Below, in pieces: positions 28,330 to 38,524 of a DNA stretch of 47,925 nt; position 1 is the stretch's first letter; every line of letters begins with the position of its first letter. The notes under the pieces were generated by a model. That model ran no database searches. It was given only the letters and a program-made list of their open reading frames with translations, and was not told the DNA's origin. The DNA is from Desulfobacterales bacterium. GTDB taxonomy: Bacteria > Desulfobacterota > Desulfobacteria > Desulfobacterales > JASJAZ01. The DNA lies in contig JASJAZ010000026.1 in NCBI GenBank assembly GCA_030066785.1, positions 1 to 47,925 of the forward strand. The letters run 5' to 3'. The position numbers and the translations under genes are program-made.

Positions 28330-29769
28330 TCACTGGCAGTGTCCTTCATTCCGTATGCGGGTCGTGATGCTGCCGGCGGCCAGTTCGTCCTGGTTTTGAC
28401 GCAGGACCAGTGATCGCGTTGATTTCGGCGACAGCGTCGCCAACACATCCGTCTGTGTTCTGAAACCGTTTTCAAATGCATTAATGGGTGACTGGGATAG
28501 AATTGCGGTGATAAAATTGGCTCCTGGTTTGCCGTCGGTCATCAACTCAAAACCCATATGGCCGTCAGGTATGGTCATTCTGCCCCGATTGACACGGCTG
28601 CTGGGATGATATTGATTCGGAAACAAAACCGTGGCCCGATCATCCGCGTTAATGCTGATGATGTTCAAATATCCCGACTCCGGAATCCAAAGAGAAATTT
28701 CCAGTGCATCACCGATTTCAAAACAGTTTTTGTTCAATTTGATCCACACGGTTTCGTTGCTTTTATTTACCAGAGTTTCCATTTCCCGGCGCACAAAACC
28801 AGGGCTTGCCCCAGACGGCACCAATTGCAGAGGGTGGCGCTGCAGGTCAAGATTACCGGCTATCTGTGGATGAAATGCCATCGCATCGGCTTGAATCTGT
28901 TCGCGGATAAATACGGTTGTTTGGCGCTTCAATTCTTGGGGCGTAATATTGGCGCCGGCCATGGCTGCAGATCTGACAACCTGCCGCAAACCAAGCGTAA
29001 ATATGCTGCCCTGCGCCGTGGTCACCGTTTTTTCATCATCGCGGCAGGCCGTAATGGCCACATAATGATGGTTGGCTTCTTGCGAGGTATGTGGTTCCAT
29101 CACATCGAAACTGCCGCGATCACTAGCGGCCTCAATATAGGGTGAATAGGACAAATACTTGACCTGAGCGTTGTCTACCGAAAAGGATCGGGCCGTTAAA
29201 TGAAGGCTTCGCGTGGCGCTGCCACTATGGCAGGCATCTAAAATGACCAAGATGTTGCGGCTTCTCATCCTTGCCAGCATGGCGTTAAAGTCGTCATCCA
29301 CTAAGACGCCGGTCAGCGTCTGGTGCTGTCCTTGTTGATGAAGCGCGACATCATGCAACAGCAAGACCTCATCAAACTCATCTTTTTCATCCTTGCTTGC
29401 ATCGGGAACCTGGGAGCCATGCCCACTGAAATAGAACAACACGCGGTCTTGCGGGCCGACGCCCTCGATCAGCCAGTTCTCAACTGCCGATACAACATTG
29501 CTGGTCGACGCAGATTCATGCGCCAACACCTTGATGGCCTGACGCTTAAATCCCAATATCTGGGCGAATTCCGTCATCATCTGTATATCTAAATCAACCC
29601 CGTTCAGCTTTTCATCAAATTTTGCATAGCGACCGACACCGATTAACAACGCCCGGTCCTCACTACGGGCGCTGGTGACCATAGCCAAGTATATGACCAT
29701 CAGGCACAGGAGAAACCAAATGAGCCTTCCTTTTTGTTTTTTGTTTTTGGTCACGGCGTCCCTGCGCAT
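28330..29769 (-). CDS. Exported caspase-family protein with DUF4384-like domain
   Basis: RALLIGVGRYA; VLFYFSGHGSQVPD; ILVILDACHSGSATR; SGYLNIISINADDRATVLFPNQYHPSSRV. Confidence 0.88.
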   Translation of the reverse strand: MRRDAVTKNKKQKGRLIWFLLCLMVIYLAMVTSARSEDRALLIGVGRYAKFDEKLNGVDLDIQMMTEFAQILGFKRQAIKVLAHESASTSNVVSAVENWLIEGVGPQDRVLFYFSGHGSQVPDASKDEKDEFDEVLLLHDVALHQQGQHQTLTGVLVDDDFNAMLARMRSRNILVILDACHSGSATRSLHLTARSFSVDNAQVKYLSYSPYIEAASDRGSFDVMEPHTSQEANHHYVAITACRDDEKTVTTAQGSIFTLGLRQVVRSAAMAGANITPQELKRQTTVFIREQIQADAMAFHPQIAGNLDLQRHPLQLVPSGASPGFVRREMETLVNKSNETVWIKLNKNCFEIGDALEISLWIPESGYLNIISINADDRATVLFPNQYHPSSRVNRGRMTIPDGHMGFELMTDGKPGANFITAILSQSPINAFENGFRTQTDVLATLSPKSTRSLVLRQNQDELAAGSITTRIRNEGHCQ

Positions 29770-29894
29770 TCATTTACGTAAACGACAAACACGTGTAGCA
29801 TGCATTAACCATTTACCATGCAGATGATTCGGCCTTCAAGCTTTATCAAACTCTGCTAGCGTAAGACGAATCTAAACCCAAAAAAGTTTACACA

Positions 29895-30713
29895 TTATTT
29901 TAACCTCAGACCCAGACGTCTAAGTTTTATTTTGCTGATTTTCAGAGATTGTTTGTCTGTGTAACGCAATACGACTTGATAACGGCGCGCGCCTTGGCGG
30001 TACCATTCAATATTCAAATCAGGCGCCTGTTTTCGAAGATGTTCGTAAAACCCGGCGGCGCGAAAGGGGCTTGAAAAAGTTATGATGGGGATCCGTTTTT
30101 GCCGAATATAAGATGACGGTTTATTGGCGGCAGCGGATCCGTTTGAGACCGCGGTGCCGTGCATCAGTTTTCCCAAATGATGATAGATATAGCCGCTATA
30201 CCATTTAGCGCCCGCGGGGATATCACCGGATCTTAAAGCATTATCGATACGATTGGGCCCATAGTTGTAAGCCGCCAACGCCAGATGCAGGTTTTGATGA
30301 TAATGATCCAGCAGTTCTCTGAGATATTTGGCACCGGCGCGAATATTGGTGCACGGATCATACAAAACCGACAAACGATAAAGACCAAGATGTTTGGCCG
30401 TCTCCGGCCATAGAATTTGCATCAGACCATGGCAGTTGCGATCCGATTTGGCATTGGGATTAAAGCCGGATTCTCCGCGCGCAACCGCCAAAATGAGAGA
30501 CAAAGGCAGATCATGCTCCTGGGCGGCGGATTTAAAACAGCGCTTAAACGGAAAAGGCTTCGTCGGGTTTTTATGGGCATCCACTGTCAGATAATGTTTC
30601 CAAGCCGCCTCAAGGTCCGCTGTATGGTTCCTAACAGCACTAATAGCAGATTGTCCATCACCCAACAGAAAAAAGCATATGATGAGTTTGACATAACTCC
30701 AGGACGATTTCAT
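29895..30713 (-). CDS. Lytic transglycosylase (SLT domain)
   Basis: LPLSLILAVARGESGFNPNAKSDRNCHGLMQILWPETAKHLG...NIRAGAKYLRELLDHYHQNLHLALAAYNYGPNRID; likely start ATG 30713. Confidence 0.9.
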   Translation of the reverse strand: MKSSWSYVKLIICFFLLGDGQSAISAVRNHTADLEAAWKHYLTVDAHKNPTKPFPFKRCFKSAAQEHDLPLSLILAVARGESGFNPNAKSDRNCHGLMQILWPETAKHLGLYRLSVLYDPCTNIRAGAKYLRELLDHYHQNLHLALAAYNYGPNRIDNALRSGDIPAGAKWYSGYIYHHLGKLMHGTAVSNGSAAANKPSSYIRQKRIPIITFSSPFRAAGFYEHLRKQAPDLNIEWYRQGARRYQVVLRYTDKQSLKISKIKLRRLGLRLK

Positions 30714-30741
30714 TGGTGCGAGGCTCTCTTTCGGTGAAGTT

Positions 30742-32346
30742 CTACAAAGGCCGATCGTGCCAGAAGGTAAATTCACGCCACTGAACCTTGGTAGGATATT
30801 GTATTTCGATATTTTTTAGGTACTGTTGCCATCGATTGATACGGTCATAAGATGGCCAATTGCCTGAAACGGAAAGCTTTTCGGGAAAGCTCCTGCCGGG
30901 CCGACACAGTCCTTGCAGTCTGCTCAGTTGATATCTAAACCGGTTCGCCACATCCGGTGCAGTAATCGCAACGGCATAAAGGCGTTCCATGCCTGGTGCG
31001 CCGCCAAGTTCCAGAACGTGCTTCCCAGAGTCAATCAGTGGTGGAAACTGAAACAGTTTTCCGGACGGAAGCACAGGCGCGATCATTCGAAAATCCTGAC
31101 AACTAGACGGGAATAAGCGTGTCAACTCCCCGCTGGCATCCTGACCCACCAGAAAAAGATAAGCCGGAAATGAAAGGCGTATTTCAACGGCTAAACAACT
31201 CCCGGTAGCAAGGCGCTCATGGGCGTTGAGGCGACGTATCCCAACCTGCCACGGACGATCGGTGGCGCACAGCTTTGGGTTGGCGGGGGTGATTATATTA
31301 AATGCCGAGATTAATGCAGGAAAACGGGCAATCGCTTGAGAAATTTCAGGGGATTGCTGCAATGGGTTTTGATGGATGCCGGTCGCTACCTGTTGTTTTT
31401 CAGATTCAAGCCAAACATAGGCTTCGGTTTCCGCACCGGGTAGATACTTTTTTTCACGGCGGTCTAAAGCCGACAGCCAAATTTGATACATGTTTTGATG
31501 AATGGGATGGATTGCTGCGGTCACGGCAACATTGGCCTGGCTGGGATCGTCGGTCACCGCTACTTCGCGGAAGCGGGCCAGGTATTTGCCCACAAGCTTT
31601 AGGGTTGTTTTGAAAAAGTCCGGCGATGGGGCGGAAGTGTTTTCCACATGTACCACCAGTTCATCCGCATCGCCTTGCTGTAAAAGACAACTCAGATTGT
31701 GCGCCAAATAGATCGCCACCAAGTCCGGTTGCTGATCGGAAAACGGCAGCGGCCGCAATCCGCGCAAATACTCATCCGGATGCTCGCGTTTTAAGGCTGT
31801 CAATAGTTTGGTTGTCGGCTGGCCTTGCCATGATCGTCCAAATCCGGACACCCATTTATGTTCGGCAAGGTTCAGGGCTCGCACCCTAACTGTAAGATGT
31901 TGCTCAAAATTCGTCAGTCGGCAATCGATTCCAATATAATAATGAATGCTACGGCGATCGCCGCACGAGATGCTTGCCAGGCTCTGATGATGTTTATGAG
32001 GCCGGGTAGCCGGTCGCCAATGAAGATCAAGGCCGGGCTCTTTGATGAGTGCATCAACAATCCTTGACCGGATATGCTCCGTTAATTCATCAATGTGAGG
32101 TTGGACATTATCATTTCGCATGCGAACCAGTAAAATCGGCTGCCCTTTAAAACGCGGGTGTTGACCAAATTGCTGTATCAGGTATGGAATGAGGTCATTT
32201 TCCAGCCAGTTGGTGAGCGAGCGTTCATCGATTTTATGCGGGTCCTTACGTTTAACATTATTTCCGGCACAGGCGGATAAATTTGCTAACCACACAAATA
32301 TCGCTGCCAGCATCAACATTACTCTTACGCGGCTTGCCATCTTCAA
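30742..32346 (-). CDS. DUF4384-like lipoprotein
   Basis: Lipobox-type N-terminus VWLANLSACAG; C-terminal AYLFLVGQDASGELTRLFPSS resembles the DUF4384 region of the neighbouring caspases. Confidence 0.7.
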   Translation of the reverse strand: MKMASRVRVMLMLAAIFVWLANLSACAGNNVKRKDPHKIDERSLTNWLENDLIPYLIQQFGQHPRFKGQPILLVRMRNDNVQPHIDELTEHIRSRIVDALIKEPGLDLHWRPATRPHKHHQSLASISCGDRRSIHYYIGIDCRLTNFEQHLTVRVRALNLAEHKWVSGFGRSWQGQPTTKLLTALKREHPDEYLRGLRPLPFSDQQPDLVAIYLAHNLSCLLQQGDADELVVHVENTSAPSPDFFKTTLKLVGKYLARFREVAVTDDPSQANVAVTAAIHPIHQNMYQIWLSALDRREKKYLPGAETEAYVWLESEKQQVATGIHQNPLQQSPEISQAIARFPALISAFNIITPANPKLCATDRPWQVGIRRLNAHERLATGSCLAVEIRLSFPAYLFLVGQDASGELTRLFPSSCQDFRMIAPVLPSGKLFQFPPLIDSGKHVLELGGAPGMERLYAVAITAPDVANRFRYQLSRLQGLCRPGRSFPEKLSVSGNWPSYDRINRWQQYLKNIEIQYPTKVQWREFTFWHDRPL

Positions 32347-33344
32347 TTTAATGTCACCTCTCCACTTGATGTGATAATCAGTTCCCCACCGTCACGATTC
32401 TTGACGAGCCGGCTGATGGCCGCCGTGGTTTGATTGGGCAACGTCACCCCCCAGGTGATTTTTTCACGGCCAAAAGCAGCTACTTGTCTGTTAAAATTTT
32501 CAGCATAAACCGCGGGGACGGTGGTTGCTTCCATCTCGTAAATTTTGGCCGGCACTTTCGTGGCAACATAAAAAAGCCTTCCATTGACTATTTTTAACTT
32601 CCAGGCTTTTTGGCCAGCAAGGACCAAAAATTGTACCTTTCTCTGAGCGATCAGTGTTTCCAGGGCCTTGTCTGAGTCAAACCGAAGCGTGAAACCCTTC
32701 TTGACAGGTTTTGGCGGCACCGGAGCCGGCGGTTTTTGCTCCGGAATTGGTTTTTGGGTTGGGATGGTTCGGTTTAATTTTGCTGTGGCTTGATCAAAAG
32801 TTGTCTGGATTTTTTTATAATTTTCTTTTTCGTTTTCTATCTGAGCCTGCAAGTCCGATCGGATACGTCGCTTCTCGGTTATATCTTTGACCAGCCTGGC
32901 TAGCACCGCTTCCCGCGCATTGATTTCCTCACGGGCATCCTTTAAAGATTGCGCAACCGCAGCCAGTTCCTTGCGCGCCATTGACAGGCGCGCTATGGTC
33001 TTCTGTTTGATGGCGGTTGCATCTGCGGCTTCGACTTGCGATTGCTTTATGGCGGCAGTTGTTGCCACCAACTGAGACTGGGTTTTGGCGAGTTTGTCTT
33101 TAAGGGCCGCAATTGTTTTTTGCAAAGCTGCCGCCTCGGCTTTCAAATTTGAAGGTTCCGCAATCGTAGGGGGCGCATCCGGCGGAGACATTGGCAAAGC
33201 CTTGACCAAGGCAAATATCGCCATTAGACACAAACACAGGATGGCAAAAAACCGCATGACATCGGTTTGCAGCATTTCAACATCATTCGACAGCGACGGG
33301 CTGCGTTGCAAAGCAAATGGCGGTAAATATAGCAGCGGATTCAT
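32343..33344 (-). CDS. Single-TM coiled-coil membrane protein (possible ExbD/TolR/MotB-like partner)
   Basis: LQTDVMRFFAILCLCLMAIFALV TM segment followed by a long heptad-rich region; adjacent to a MotA/ExbB-like gene. Confidence 0.6.
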   Translation of the reverse strand: MNPLLYLPPFALQRSPSLSNDVEMLQTDVMRFFAILCLCLMAIFALVKALPMSPPDAPPTIAEPSNLKAEAAALQKTIAALKDKLAKTQSQLVATTAAIKQSQVEAADATAIKQKTIARLSMARKELAAVAQSLKDAREEINAREAVLARLVKDITEKRRIRSDLQAQIENEKENYKKIQTTFDQATAKLNRTIPTQKPIPEQKPPAPVPPKPVKKGFTLRFDSDKALETLIAQRKVQFLVLAGQKAWKLKIVNGRLFYVATKVPAKIYEMEATTVPAVYAENFNRQVAAFGREKITWGVTLPNQTTAAISRLVKNRDGGELIITSSGEVTLN

Positions 33345-33373
33345 TAACGTCTTCCTAAAACAAGGATAATCCC

Positions 33374-34048
33374 TCAGGAATGATCCAGCGGTTTTTGAAT
33401 GGCACCTGCTACCAGCTGAGCGAGACGCGTATCGATGGATCGCAACGTCGATTGGACGGCATCGGTCTGCTGCGCGGCTAACCGATGGTAGTAGGCTTTC
33501 ACTTGCCTACCCACGGTCAATGATTTAACCAGCCGCAACAGGTAGCCGCCAACCGCTCCAAATATGGTAGTGGAAAGCGCCAGTAATATGCCGCCGTCAA
33601 CCAGGCGCTGTAAGATCGAAAAAGCACCCAGTTTAGCCGCCGATTGGGCATTCAAATCACCAAGCCCTTCCAGTAAGGCTCCGCGCATGCCAACGGCGGT
33701 CCAGATGACGCCGATACCGAAAAACAGATTAATCCAAATATCGACCAGGTGATCCATCTGGGCAATTTTCTCCACGGATGCATGCGGACGGCGCAGCAAC
33801 CTTTTTAGGCGCCAAAGTGACCCGATATATAATAATATGGTTACGCCAAACGGGATTACCGACAGCCGTAAGTTTGCATACGTCCACGCCAGTATGCGCT
33901 GTACATTGGGCACATCCAAAACGGATATGGCGACAACCTCCGACATATTCAAAATGTACAGCAGTACGGTTGCAATGAGAAGCACGCCCAGGGCACCGGT
34001 GATAAATCCAGCTGAAAAAACAGTTGCAGAGTAAGATTTGGTTTGCAT
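33374..34048 (-). CDS. Multi-pass membrane protein, MotA/TolQ/ExbB-like
   Basis: Three to four TM segments; LFFGIGVIWTAVGMRGALLEGLG...LVDGGILLALSTTIFGAVGGYLLRLVKSL. Confidence 0.5.
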   Translation of the reverse strand: MQTKSYSATVFSAGFITGALGVLLIATVLLYILNMSEVVAISVLDVPNVQRILAWTYANLRLSVIPFGVTILLYIGSLWRLKRLLRRPHASVEKIAQMDHLVDIWINLFFGIGVIWTAVGMRGALLEGLGDLNAQSAAKLGAFSILQRLVDGGILLALSTTIFGAVGGYLLRLVKSLTVGRQVKAYYHRLAAQQTDAVQSTLRSIDTRLAQLVAGAIQKPLDHS

Positions 34049-34063
34049 GTAGCGCTTCCTGTA

Positions 34064-34633
34064 TCACTTGTTGCGGCAGGCCGTGCAGGTAGCATCCAGC
34101 AACAGGAGAATCGAATTGTATTGATCAGCAGCCGCATAATAGGCCTGCTTGTCCTGGCAAGCGCGCATTAGTCCTTCTTCTTTTTGACCAAGCTCTTTTT
34201 GCAGCTCTACCTCAAGATCCCTTTTGGCTATGTCAGAGCAGGAGGAACAGACATTAAAGTCATCCGGCAGCGACATGAATGTGGTGTTGAAGTAGCGATT
34301 GTAGTAGCTACGGGCCTGAATTTTATCGATAATGCCCTCATCATTGGCCCACATTAGAAAGTCACTAAACCGGCGCCGGTTTTCAATAGCGGGATCGCGT
34401 TTGGCAACGTCGATGAGGCGCTCGAAGTAGCCTTCAAACATCTGCTCGCATTCTAAACGGCTGAGATCGGCGCGCGAATGCGCTAAAGCCTCTTCAAGAT
34501 TCACGCCTGACGGCAATGTGCAGGATGGTTTGAGGTATTGCTGGTTTGTACAGGCCAGCATCATTACAGCTACGATACAGCTGATCATAATTTCTTTATA
34601 GCCGGCACTAATTTTTTTAGATAATTTCATCAT
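34064..34633 (-). CDS. Hypothetical Cys-containing lipoprotein
   Basis: IVAVMMLACTN lipobox; CSSCSD and CTACRNK motifs; contiguous operon position. Confidence 0.65.
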   Translation of the reverse strand: MMKLSKKISAGYKEIMISCIVAVMMLACTNQQYLKPSCTLPSGVNLEEALAHSRADLSRLECEQMFEGYFERLIDVAKRDPAIENRRRFSDFLMWANDEGIIDKIQARSYYNRYFNTTFMSLPDDFNVCSSCSDIAKRDLEVELQKELGQKEEGLMRACQDKQAYYAAADQYNSILLLLDATCTACRNK

Positions 34634-34670
34634 GATGGATTACCTCCATTCGAATTCTGGTGGATTGCCG

Positions 34671-35519
34671 TTACATGCCCAGGGGACTTTGATAGGCTGA
34701 TTCTATGTTACTCCTGGGAGGATCCGGTATACCCTCCATTTCGTCAGTCTCGCCAAATATGATTGTTTTTACCCGGCCAACCATTTCAAACATTTCAGGC
34801 GTAATAATGCCGTATATCTGGTCAAGGTCAATCATGAGCTTGGCGCGACTAATTTCGTCACGTGTCAAAGCGATCAGGTCTTTCACCTCCTGCGTATCGA
34901 GGTATATCTCGGAGGCCACGGCAGCAAGGGAACCTCCCGATCCTGTTCTGGGCGCGGTGGCCACCAGCCGGTAGTATTGCCTAAACTTTTCACTCAATCT
35001 TCCAGGCCGGCGTTTATAGCGTGCCGGTTCAGAAGGTTTCAGGGGTGTTTTCTTAAGCAGTTTTTGCAAACCCCGCGGTGTCGTCTTGTGTCCCAATTCT
35101 TTACGAATTCGTCGCTCAAGACTTGTATTCGTTGCACGAACAGAATCCTCCATGCCCGGTAAGCGCGAATCCATTATGTTTAACATTTCCAAATAAGTTT
35201 GGCTCAATTGCTCGGTAATTTCGCGGCAGCCGGCTTCAGATTCAGCGCCCTCACATTTACTGGCGATGTATAATTCTTCCTGCTGGTTCAAGCGCTCAAT
35301 CACACTCTGAAGATCAGCCTCCATGGCTCGGGCAGTTTCGCTGGTATGTTTGATACTTTCAACCACCGTGGTTGGAAACAATCTCAGTGTTGGCGATGTT
35401 TTGGCTGACACCGCTGTTTGCCATCCGGCAAGAAGAATAACCGACAGGACGACAGACCGGCAAAATAGATTTAGTGGCCTTGGACCGCGCACACTTCCGA
35501 TAATTTTCAATATCAGCAT
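34671..35519 (-). CDS. Hypothetical exported helical protein
   Basis: Signal-like SVVLSVILLAGWQTAVSA; 282 aa; contiguous with operon. Confidence 0.65.
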   Translation of the reverse strand: MLILKIIGSVRGPRPLNLFCRSVVLSVILLAGWQTAVSAKTSPTLRLFPTTVVESIKHTSETARAMEADLQSVIERLNQQEELYIASKCEGAESEAGCREITEQLSQTYLEMLNIMDSRLPGMEDSVRATNTSLERRIRKELGHKTTPRGLQKLLKKTPLKPSEPARYKRRPGRLSEKFRQYYRLVATAPRTGSGGSLAAVASEIYLDTQEVKDLIALTRDEISRAKLMIDLDQIYGIITPEMFEMVGRVKTIIFGETDEMEGIPDPPRSNIESAYQSPLGM

Positions 35520-35914
35520 ATGTTACCTCCTCCTCAAATTTTGCCCCATTATCCTCAAAACTATTTGGGCGCTCTATTCGTTTAATTCAAATATGCAAAG
35601 AATTCATATCTGTTTGAATGGCACCAGCCTTGGCTGTCATTTTTCCTGATCAATTTAATCTGCTGGAAAAAGCCTTCTGCATCTCTAATAGACGGACAAA
35701 TCACCCAAGCGGTTCAATTTTTATTGGCTGTTCGTTTATCGATTCTGTGGTGCTGGGGGGCTTTGACGTTTCAAAGTTGCATTAGGTTACAACTTTTACT
35801 TTGGAGAAGATTTATTTGAAGCAATTGTTCGGTGGAATTGATGTTCGATGGGAAAGGCCATGTTACCAGCATGATAATCGACCCAATTGACCGTTATCTA
35901 AATGGCGCAGGCAG

Positions 35915-36502
35915 CTACTTGGCCGCTTTTACTTCTAAATAGGCCACATTATCTTCGATGCGGATATGCAAAATTTCTTGAGGCCCAAATAGACTTTTCA
36001 CCTGATAATAGGGTCTGGTAAGAACCACGCGATCAAAAGATTTTAACCGGTAACCCTTTTTTTGCAAAACGGAAAGCAGCCGTTTAATCCGTTTGACATT
36101 TTGCCATTGCAGGCGGCTATCTTCCAGCAGGATGTCCTTTAATTCCTGGTCCAAGGCGAGTTTGGCCGTTGCCGCCAAAGATGGTGCAGTCTGGAATTTA
36201 TAGACTAGCTGAGCGCCGAAGAAAAAAATGAGTAACATCGAGGCAGCCAGGGCGTAAACAGATTTCTTCTGGTACCAGGGAATCGGGGCTGGTTTATCTG
36301 AAGTTTCCGCTGGCACGTCTTGCATGGTTTCCTGAAGGATCTCATAACAGCGGCTACAACGATTGATGTGACGAAGCAAGCGTTTCCGTTCGTCACCTTC
36401 AATCGATCCTTCAACCAGCCGCGCCAGATTCTCTATATCAGCATGGGGTTCGGATTCGACTGAATCGGTCGGCTTTAATGTTTTATGCAACCATTTGCCC
36501 AT
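35915..36502 (-). CDS. Anti-sigma factor with zinc-finger (HxxxCxxC) and one TM segment
   Basis: LLRHINRCSRCYEIL; VYALAASMLLIFFFGAQLVYKF. Confidence 0.75.
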   Translation of the reverse strand: MGKWLHKTLKPTDSVESEPHADIENLARLVEGSIEGDERKRLLRHINRCSRCYEILQETMQDVPAETSDKPAPIPWYQKKSVYALAASMLLIFFFGAQLVYKFQTAPSLAATAKLALDQELKDILLEDSRLQWQNVKRIKRLLSVLQKKGYRLKSFDRVVLTRPYYQVKSLFGPQEILHIRIEDNVAYLEVKAAK

Positions 36503-36531
36503 ATTTGCCTCTACTTGGTTAGACGGACACT

Positions 36532-37296
36532 TTACGCTTCGCGAATGCCCTCTGCTAGTAATTGCTCTCGAAATCGGATCAAAAGTCTTTTCAGCCGGCG
36601 CCTGGCAGAGGATGCGGATAACCCGATAACAGTTGCAGCCGCCTTAACCGACTGCTCTGATCCATAAACCAATCTTATCAATAGCTGATCTTCTTCCGAC
36701 AGTTTAGTGGTTGTCGCTTTTATGATCGTGAGCGCCTTGATGCGTCTTTGATGGTCAAGTTTTCCAAGCAAGGCTTCAAGCGGATTGGCATCAAAACGAT
36801 TAGCGTTTTCCATGGGATTGGCAACATCTTCATTTAGCGCTTCATAGCTGGGATTTTCGCGACAGGGTGCTTCGCGAATGGGAACAATCTTTTCTAAATA
36901 CCGTTCGTAAGGTTCTTCAAATAAACCTTCCACCTGCAAAAAATCATACGCATCATCAAAAGAAAATTTTTGCCAACAAACCAGACGATAGACTGCTTCC
37001 GCCCAAGGCCCCAGCTTGGCCACACCAGCCGGTATGCGCCGGCGGCCGTAAATTTTGCGTCTAAAATCGACAATGAGTGAATTAATCAGGGAGTAAAGGT
37101 AGGTGGTTAGCTTGCTCTTGCCCTTGTATGCACGTAACCGCTTAAAGTTATCGGCCTTCAAGCAGTCGAGTATAAAAACATAGCTTTCGTTTTGGTCATT
37201 TTCATTGGAGAAATGCCGCTTGCAGACCGCTTCAATCTTTTCGAGGATTTCTTTTGAAGCGAGAATTTTCTCCGGTTCTATTAAATTGCCAACCAC
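36532..37296 (-). CDS. ECF-type RNA polymerase sigma factor
   Basis: Region-2-like KGKSKLTTYLYSLINSLIVDFRRKIYGRRR; region-4-like LSEEDQLLIRLVYGSEQSVKAAATVIGLSASSARRRLKRLLIRFRE. Confidence 0.82.
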   Translation of the reverse strand: MVGNLIEPEKILASKEILEKIEAVCKRHFSNENDQNESYVFILDCLKADNFKRLRAYKGKSKLTTYLYSLINSLIVDFRRKIYGRRRIPAGVAKLGPWAEAVYRLVCWQKFSFDDAYDFLQVEGLFEEPYERYLEKIVPIREAPCRENPSYEALNEDVANPMENANRFDANPLEALLGKLDHQRRIKALTIIKATTTKLSEEDQLLIRLVYGSEQSVKAAATVIGLSASSARRRLKRLLIRFREQLLAEGIREA

Positions 37297-37426
37297 TGGT
37301 TAAATTTCCAATATTAATTTTAAGCCTATGGGTTTCCATAATCCAATGAAACCGTCGTGCGAGGTTTTTTAAAGCCAAGTGCAACCGCACTTATAAGCGA
37401 ATGATTTACCTTCGATCTTATCAAAA

Positions 37427-37459
37427 GAAATGATGAAGCGAGGCGTGCTTCACCATTTC
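37427..37459 (-). terminator. Hairpin terminator downstream of rbsB
   Basis: GAAATGgTGAAGC / GCTTCAtCATTTC (one G-U) followed by TTTT on the minus strand. Confidence 0.6.
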
Positions 37460-37483
37460 TCTATACGCGCCATTTAGATTTAT

Positions 37484-38455
37484 TTACAAATCACCGGCTG
37501 TTACGGTTTTAACCGGCACTGGGAAGGATTGCGCATTCTTTAATTTGGAATAAAGCAACGGACTGATGGTGTTAAGACGCCCGGAACCAACGCCTAGCTG
37601 TCCCATCAGCGCGGGTTGTTGTGCAATGGTGGCATCCATGGTGCCTTTACGGATTTGCTCCAGGGCCTGATCGATGGAATCAAATCCCACAACGATGATG
37701 CGCCCACCATTTGGTCGCTTGGCCTTGGCCTGTTGAATAGCTTGAATAGCGCCCAGAGCCATGGAATCATTGGCAGCAACCACCGCATCGATTTTCCCGG
37801 GATTGGCCTGCATAATGTTTTGCATGACCTGCAGCCCCTTGGCCTGATCAAAACCGGCTTCCTGGCTGGATAAGATTTTGATGCCAGGTGCCACTTTTTT
37901 TAATTCGTCTTCAAAGCCCGCCTTGCGGTCAATGGCCGCCGAAGCACCCGGGATGCCTTCAAGCTCGACCACATTGCCTTTCCCACCCAGTGCTTTAGCC
38001 AGGAAGCGGGCCTGGAGTCGGCCGCCAAATACATTGTCGGAGGCGATCTGTGCGATGACCTTGGCGCCCGTGCTGACATCAATGCCCCTGTCAATGGCAA
38101 ATACCGGAATACCGGCTTTATTTGCTTTCTTAACCACTGTCGCAATGCCGGCGCTGTCTGTGGGATTTATTAAGAGGGCATCTACTTTTTTCTGGATCAT
38201 ATCTTCAATATCAGAAATCTGCTTATCTAGACGATTTTGAGCATCGGTTACAATTAGATCAACCTTCAACAGTTTGGCTTCCTTCTCAGCTCCATCTTTG
38301 ACGGTCACAAAAAATGGGTTGTTTAACGTTGAAAGGGACAAACCAAATTTCATGGCCTTGCCAGCGGCCATGGCGGAAGTCAAGACCAGAGGAGCGGCTA
38401 AAATGGCAATGGCCGCTAAGAAAATGACCAAACGCTTCATTGAAAATGCTTTCAT
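37484..38455 (-). CDS. rbsB: Ribose/sugar ABC transporter substrate-binding protein
   Basis: Signal peptide MKAFSMKRLVIFLAAIAILAAPLVLTSAMA; FGLSLSTLNNPFFVTVKDGAEKEA; AAIDRKAGFEDEL; strong RBS before ATG 38455. Confidence 0.92.
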   Translation of the reverse strand: MKAFSMKRLVIFLAAIAILAAPLVLTSAMAAGKAMKFGLSLSTLNNPFFVTVKDGAEKEAKLLKVDLIVTDAQNRLDKQISDIEDMIQKKVDALLINPTDSAGIATVVKKANKAGIPVFAIDRGIDVSTGAKVIAQIASDNVFGGRLQARFLAKALGGKGNVVELEGIPGASAAIDRKAGFEDELKKVAPGIKILSSQEAGFDQAKGLQVMQNIMQANPGKIDAVVAANDSMALGAIQAIQQAKAKRPNGGRIIVVGFDSIDQALEQIRKGTMDATIAQQPALMGQLGVGSGRLNTISPLLYSKLKNAQSFPVPVKTVTAGDL

Positions 38456-38524
38456 TTGTTCCTCCTTTTCTCTGATATTAGTTGATGTAACAATCCACAA
38501 ATGTGGTCGTCTCTTTCCTCTACC

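Noticed and set aside
22890-37296. Calling the caspase locus a known Zorya or CRISPR-associated caspase (Craspase/TPR-CHAT) system
   Set aside because: No CRISPR repeats, no gRAMP/Cas7-11, no ZorC/D/E-like helicase or nuclease seen; caspases appear exported.
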